NCBI GenBank assembly: GCA_023475455.1
Contig: JAMCVR010000171.1
Coordinates: 1-20,268, forward strand
Reading direction: 5' to 3'
Length of the DNA: 20,268 nt
Origin: Thermoplasmatota archaeon
Lineage (GTDB): Bacteria; Pseudomonadota; Gammaproteobacteria; Burkholderiales; Thiobacillaceae
A program made the translations under genes and the position numbers. Under the pieces are notes generated by a model that saw nothing but the letters and a program-made list of their open reading frames with translations, was not told where the DNA came from and did no database searches. Positions 17,485 to 20,268 of this stretch are shown here, piece by piece (position 1 is the stretch's first letter; every line of letters starts with the position of its first letter).

Positions 17485-17591
17485 GCTTTCAAACCTTTTA
17501 ACCACAGAGGCACAGAGACACAGAGAAAACCGTTCAAGTGCAGTTCTCCGTGCCTCTGTGTCTCTGTGGTGAAGATTTTTTTGCTGTTCAA
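17481..17591 (-). CDS. 36-residue bridging frame through the second palindromic repeat
   Basis: The TTG at 17591-17589 overlaps the ftsW stop (TTGA), and the TGA at 17483-17481 overlaps the murG ATG (ATGA). The peptide ([15 protein letters not shown]... ending LKGLKA) is a different-phase translation of the same repeat family seen between ddl and ftsQ. The peptide is therefore not conserved; what recurs is an open frame with overlapping ends. Doubtful as a protein gene. Confidence 0.3.
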   Translation of the reverse strand: MNSKKIFTTETQRHGELHLNGFLCVSVPLWLKGLKA

Positions 17592-17592
17592 A
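17482..17592. repeat. CCACAGAGACACAGAG palindromic element between ftsW and murG
   Basis: Inverted arms lie at 17502-17527 and 17544-17569 (26 bp, about three mismatches) around a 16 nt loop. On the minus strand the flanks TTTGAACAGCA (17592-17582) and TTTGAAAGCA (17493-17484) are near-identical with one base inserted, which suggests a decayed target-site duplication. Same family as the element at 11883-11998. Confidence 0.85.
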
Positions 17593-18727
17593 ACGTCTTC
17601 CCCCGCATCATCTGCCGGTGTTCCCAGTCGATACGCAGCAGCACGGCGACCGCCAGGCAGTTGGCGACGATGCCGCTGCCGCCGAACGACAGGAAGGGCA
17701 GGGTGAGGCCCTTGGTCGGAAGCAGGCCGACGTTCACCCCCATGTTGATGAGCGCCTGCACGCCGAGCCAGATGCCGATGCCCTGCGCCACCAGTGCGCA
17801 GAAGTTGCGCTCGAGCCGGGCCGCGCGATGGCCGATCAGGAAAGCCTTGACGATCAGCCAGGCGAACAGCGCGACCACCACGGCGACGCCGATAAAGCCG
17901 AATTCCTCGGCGATCACGGCGAGCAGGAAATCGGTGTGCGCTTCCGGCAAGTAAAACAGCTTCTCGACGCTGCCGCCCAGCCCGAGTCCGAACCATTCGC
18001 CGCGGCCGAAGGCGATCAGCGCGTGCGACAGCTGGTAGCCCTTGCCGTAAGGGTCGGCAAACGGATCCATGAAGCCGAGGATGCGCTGCATCCGGTATTC
18101 CGAGGTGAAGATTAGCAATGCAAATCCGATCATCAGCACCACGATCAGGCCGGCGAACACCTTCCAGTTGAGCCCGCCGAGGAACAGGATGCCCATGGCG
18201 ATCGACACGATCACCACGAAGGCGCCGAAGTCCGGCTCCTTCAGCAGCAGCGCGCCGGCCAGCATCATCACGCCGGCCATCGGCAGGAAGCCCTTCTTGA
18301 AGTCGTGCATGAAGGCGGCCTTGCGCGTGGTGTAGTCGGCGGCGTACAGCACGGCAAGGAACTTCATCAACTCGGACGGCTGCAGGTTGGCGAAGCCCAG
18401 CGGAATCCAGCGGCGGCTGCCGTTGACCTCGCGGCCGATGCCGGGGATCAGCACCACCACCAGCAGCAGCAGGCCGGCGAGGAAGAGATAGGGCGCCGCC
18501 TGCTGCCACACCCGCATCGGCACCTGGAAGGCGGCGACGCCGACGCCGACGCCGAGCGCGATGAAGATGCCCTGGCGCAGCAGATAGTATTCGCCGTTGT
18601 GGCCGGTGTAGCGGGCCGCCTCGGCGATTGCGATGGACGCCGAATACACCATCACCAGGCCGAGCGCCAGCAGGCCGAACGCCAGCCACAGCAGGCTGAA
18701 ATCGAGTTCGCCGCTGGGTTTGGGGAC
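17588..18727 (-). CDS. ftsW: FtsW, C-terminal piece of a gene broken by internal duplication
   Basis: This part reads in frame from [10 protein letters not shown] at the duplication junction to the stop at 17588, and so carries nearly all of FtsW except the first few residues. FtsW is the SEDS-family peptidoglycan glycosyltransferase of the divisome, with about ten transmembrane helices. Visible: [33 protein letters not shown], the periplasmic loop with [19 protein letters not shown], the catalytic-Asp segment [19 protein letters not shown] and the C-terminal [17 protein letters not shown]. The native start is ATG 19461 (or TTG 19467). Deleting one 716 bp copy rebuilds a 385-residue protein, normal for the family. 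As written, only internal starts such as ATG 18652 are in phase. Confidence 0.88.
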   Translation of the reverse strand, partial: VPKPSGELDFSLLWLAFGLLALGLVMVYSASIAIAEAARYTGHNGEYYLLRQGIFIALGVGVGVAAFQVPMRVWQQAAPYLFLAGLLLLVVVLIPGIGREVNGSRRWIPLGFANLQPSELMKFLAVLYAADYTTRKAAFMHDFKKGFLPMAGVMMLAGALLLKEPDFGAFVVIVSIAMGILFLGGLNWKVFAGLIVVLMIGFALLIFTSEYRMQRILGFMDPFADPYGKGYQLSHALIAFGRGEWFGLGLGGSVEKLFYLPEAHTDFLLAVIAEEFGFIGVAVVVALFAWLIVKAFLIGHRAARLERNFCALVAQGIGIWLGVQALINMGVNVGLLPTKGLTLPFLSFGGSGIVANCLAVAVLLRIDWEHRQMMRGKTF

Positions 18728-19446
18728 GCGATCAGCGCGTGCGACAGCTGGTAGCCCTTGCCGTAAGGGTCGGCAAACGGATCCATGAAGCCGAGGATGC
18801 GCTGCATCCGGTATTCCGAGGTGAAGATTAGCAATGCAAATCCGATCATCAGCACCACGATCAGGCCGGCGAACACCTTCCAGTTGAGCCCGCCGAGGAA
18901 CAGGATGCCCATGGCGATCGACACGATCACCACGAAGGCGCCGAAGTCCGGCTCCTTCAGCAGCAGCGCGCCGGCCAGCATCATCACGCCGGCCATCGGC
19001 AGGAAGCCCTTCTTGAAGTCGTGCATGAAGGCGGCCTTGCGCGTGGTGTAGTCGGCGGCGTACAGCACGGCAAGGAACTTCATCAACTCGGACGGCTGCA
19101 GGTTGGCGAAGCCCAGCGGAATCCAGCGGCGGCTGCCGTTGACCTCGCGGCCGATGCCGGGGATCAGCACCACCACCAGCAGCAGCAGGCCGGCGAGGAA
19201 GAGATAGGGCGCCGCCTGCTGCCACACCCGCATCGGCACCTGGAAGGCGGCGACGCCGACGCCGACGCCGAGCGCGATGAAGATGCCCTGGCGCAGCAGA
19301 TAGTATTCGCCGTTGTGGCCGGTGTAGCGGGCCGCCTCGGCGATTGCGATGGACGCCGAATACACCATCACCAGGCCGAGCGCCAGCAGGCCGAACGCCA
19401 GCCACAGCAGGCTGAAATCGAGTTCGCCGCTGGGTTTGGGGACGCG
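18012..19446. repeat. Tandem direct duplication, period 716 bp, inside ftsW
   Basis: Positions 18012-18730 match 18728-19446 at offset 716, with a 3 bp junction microhomology (gcg, 18728-18730). Flanks g18011/c18727 and a18731/c19447 differ. 716 is not a multiple of 3, so the ftsW frame is broken at the junction. Confidence 0.95.
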
Positions 19447-19467
19447 CGCGGTGTAGAGCATCGTCAA
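18652..19467 (-). CDS. ftsW: FtsW, N-terminal piece with the native start
   Basis: The native FtsW start region lies here: TTG 19467 overlapping the murD stop as TTGA, or ATG 19461 ([16 protein letters not shown]). The frame runs through the first five or so transmembrane helices to SHALIAS at 18728. It then enters the second copy of the 716 bp unit in the wrong phase and stops at 18652. The piece would have 271 codons with a foreign tail. It lacks the catalytic Asp segment, so it should not polymerise glycan on its own. Together with 17588-18727 it is one gene split by the duplication. Confidence 0.75.
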   Translation of the reverse strand: MTMLYTARVPKPSGELDFSLLWLAFGLLALGLVMVYSASIAIAEAARYTGHNGEYYLLRQGIFIALGVGVGVAAFQVPMRVWQQAAPYLFLAGLLLLVVVLIPGIGREVNGSRRWIPLGFANLQPSELMKFLAVLYAADYTTRKAAFMHDFKKGFLPMAGVMMLAGALLLKEPDFGAFVVIVSIAMGILFLGGLNWKVFAGLIVVLMIGFALLIFTSEYRMQRILGFMDPFADPYGKGYQLSHALIASPNPAANSISACCGWRSACWRSAW

Positions 19468-19754
19468 GTCGCCTCGGGCTCAGCGTTTGCCCCATCTCCC
19501 TTGAGGGGAGAGTGTGAGGGCTGTGCCGCCCTTTCTGCCGCCAGCTTGTTCACGGCATCGATAAACACTTCGGCGCGATGGATGTAGTTGCGGAACATGT
19601 CGAAGCTGGCGCAGGCGGGCGACAGCAGCACCGCATCGCCGGGCCGGGCGAGGCGCTGCGCCTGTTCGACGGCTTCCTGCAAACTGCTCACCTGAAGGGT
19701 TTCCACCCCGCTGCCCGAAATGGCGGTTGCGATCAGCGGCGCATCGCGCCCGAT
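19464..19754 (-). CDS. murD: MurD C-terminal fragment (UDP-MurNAc-L-Ala--D-Glu ligase)
   Basis: The last 96 codons of murD, recognisable by [18 protein letters not shown] and [10 protein letters not shown], the conserved end of the MurD C-terminal domain. The rest of the gene is missing in this window: at 19754/19755 the sequence switches to an ftsW copy, so this is a duplication junction and not a natural gene start. After the conserved end the protein continues with about 20 extra residues ([11 protein letters not shown]... to EPEAT) that are encoded by a small palindromic repeat. The stop overlaps the ftsW TTG (TTGA). The order murD-ftsW-murG is normal for the dcw cluster. Confidence 0.88.
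   Translation of the reverse strand: MGRDAPLIATAISGSGVETLQVSSLQEAVEQAQRLARPGDAVLLSPACASFDMFRNYIHRAEVFIDAVNKLAAERAAQPSHSPLKGDGANAEPEAT
19495..19511. repeat. Small TCTCCC/GGGAGA hairpin in the MurD tail
   Basis: TCTCCC (19495-19500) and GGGAGA (19506-19511) flank a 5 nt loop in the codons for the non-conserved MurD tail. The surrounding CCCTCACACTCTCCCCTCAAGGG-like text resembles dispersed intergenic repeats of betaproteobacteria (recollection, not checked). It lies close upstream of the ftsW start. Confidence 0.5.
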
Positions 19755-20268
19755 CAGTCGATACGCAGCAGCACGGCGACCGCCAGGCAGTTGGCGACGA
19801 TGCCGCTGCCGCCGAACGACAGGAAGGGCAGGGTGAGGCCCTTGGTCGGAAGCAGGCCGACGTTCACCCCCATGTTGATGAGCGCCTGCACGCCGAGCCA
19901 GATGCCGATGCCCTGCGCCACCAGTGCGCAGAAGTTGCGCTCGAGCCGGGCCGCGCGATGGCCGATCAGGAAAGCCTTGACGATCAGCCAGGCGAACAGC
20001 GCGACCACCACGGCGACGCCGATAAAGCCGAATTCCTCGGCGATCACGGCGAGCAGGAAATCGGTGTGCGCTTCCGGCAAGTAAAACAGCTTCTCGACGC
20101 TGCCGCCCAGCCCGAGTCCGAACCATTCGCCGCGGCCGAAGGCGATCAGCGCGTGCGACAGCTGGTAGCCCTTGCCGTAAGGGTCGGCAAACGGATCCAT
20201 GAAGCCGAGGATGCGCTGCATCCGGTATTCCGAGGTGAAGATTAGCAATGCAAATCCGATCATCAGCA
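19755..20268 (-). pseudogene. ftsW: Third ftsW segment, continuing beyond the window
   Basis: Positions 19755-20268 repeat 17625-18138 at offset 2130 up to the window edge. They encode FtsW from [14 protein letters not shown] to AVAVLLRID, where the junction creates a TGA at 19756-19754, just short of the native C-terminus ([10 protein letters not shown] is missing). Once the nested 716 bp copy is discounted, the implied unit is about 1414 bp (murD end plus most of ftsW). The rest of this copy and the true murD body should lie further right. Confidence 0.85.

Noticed and set aside
11905..17569. CCACAGAG palindromes as intrinsic terminators
   Set aside because: They lie inside an essential co-directional operon with open bridging frames. 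Termination there would block ftsQ/ftsA/ftsZ or murG and the genes behind it. The T-rich text next to the ftsW/murG element is on the wrong side for the operon's direction.

Overview
The window is high-GC proteobacterial DNA, most likely from a betaproteobacterium. That call rests on the gene order murD-ftsW-murG-murC-murB-ddl-ftsQ-ftsA-ftsZ-lpxC, a FtsZ tail ending in DIPAFLRRQAD, and dispersed CCACAGAGACACAGAG-type palindromes. It is an inference from content; I could not run a taxonomic search.

Layout, left to right: (1) 1-997, minus strand, a Tat-exported PhoD-type phosphatase whose C-terminus is cut by the window edge. (2) 1329-4800, plus strand, a membrane-anchored sensor-PAS-GGDEF-EAL cyclic-di-GMP enzyme. 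(3) 4853-20268, all minus strand, the distal end of the division and cell wall (dcw) cluster, transcribed from right to left. In operon order this holds the end of murD, then ftsW, murG, murC, murB, ddl, ftsQ, ftsA, ftsZ, lpxC and a 60-residue membrane protein. Together these make and flip or polymerise peptidoglycan precursor (MurD, MurC, MurB, Ddl, MurG, FtsW), build the Z-ring and divisome (FtsZ, FtsA, FtsQ) and commit lipid A synthesis (LpxC).

The dominant oddity is a series of seven head-to-tail direct duplications. Six are fully visible, with periods of 805, 1026, 543, 915, 800 and 716 bp. A seventh starts at 19755 and runs off the window. Copies look identical, and both ends of each pair give the same offset, so there is no net indel. 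Duplications that cross a gene border (lpxC, ftsA/ftsQ, murC/murB) leave one intact gene plus a fragment or chimera. Those inside a gene break it (GGDEF-EAL, ftsW) or lengthen it in frame (ftsZ). Because ftsZ and ftsW are essential, single-copy genes in related bacteria, I think most or all of these are chimeric-template or assembly artefacts. Five of the six measurable junctions nevertheless carry 3-9 bp microhomology, which simple end-to-end contig pasting would not produce.

The most interesting biology is at the gene borders of the dcw operon. Palindromic repeat elements sit between ddl and ftsQ, ftsW and murG, and murG and murC. In each case an open frame of 36-62 codons spans the element, overlapping the upstream stop and the downstream start by TTGA, GTGA or ATGA. 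Two of the elements are flanked by short direct repeats resembling target-site duplications. Related palindromic DNA appears to encode the MurD C-terminal tail and a 30-residue N-terminal extension of Ddl. No RNA genes, CRISPR arrays, transposase genes or phage genes were seen.
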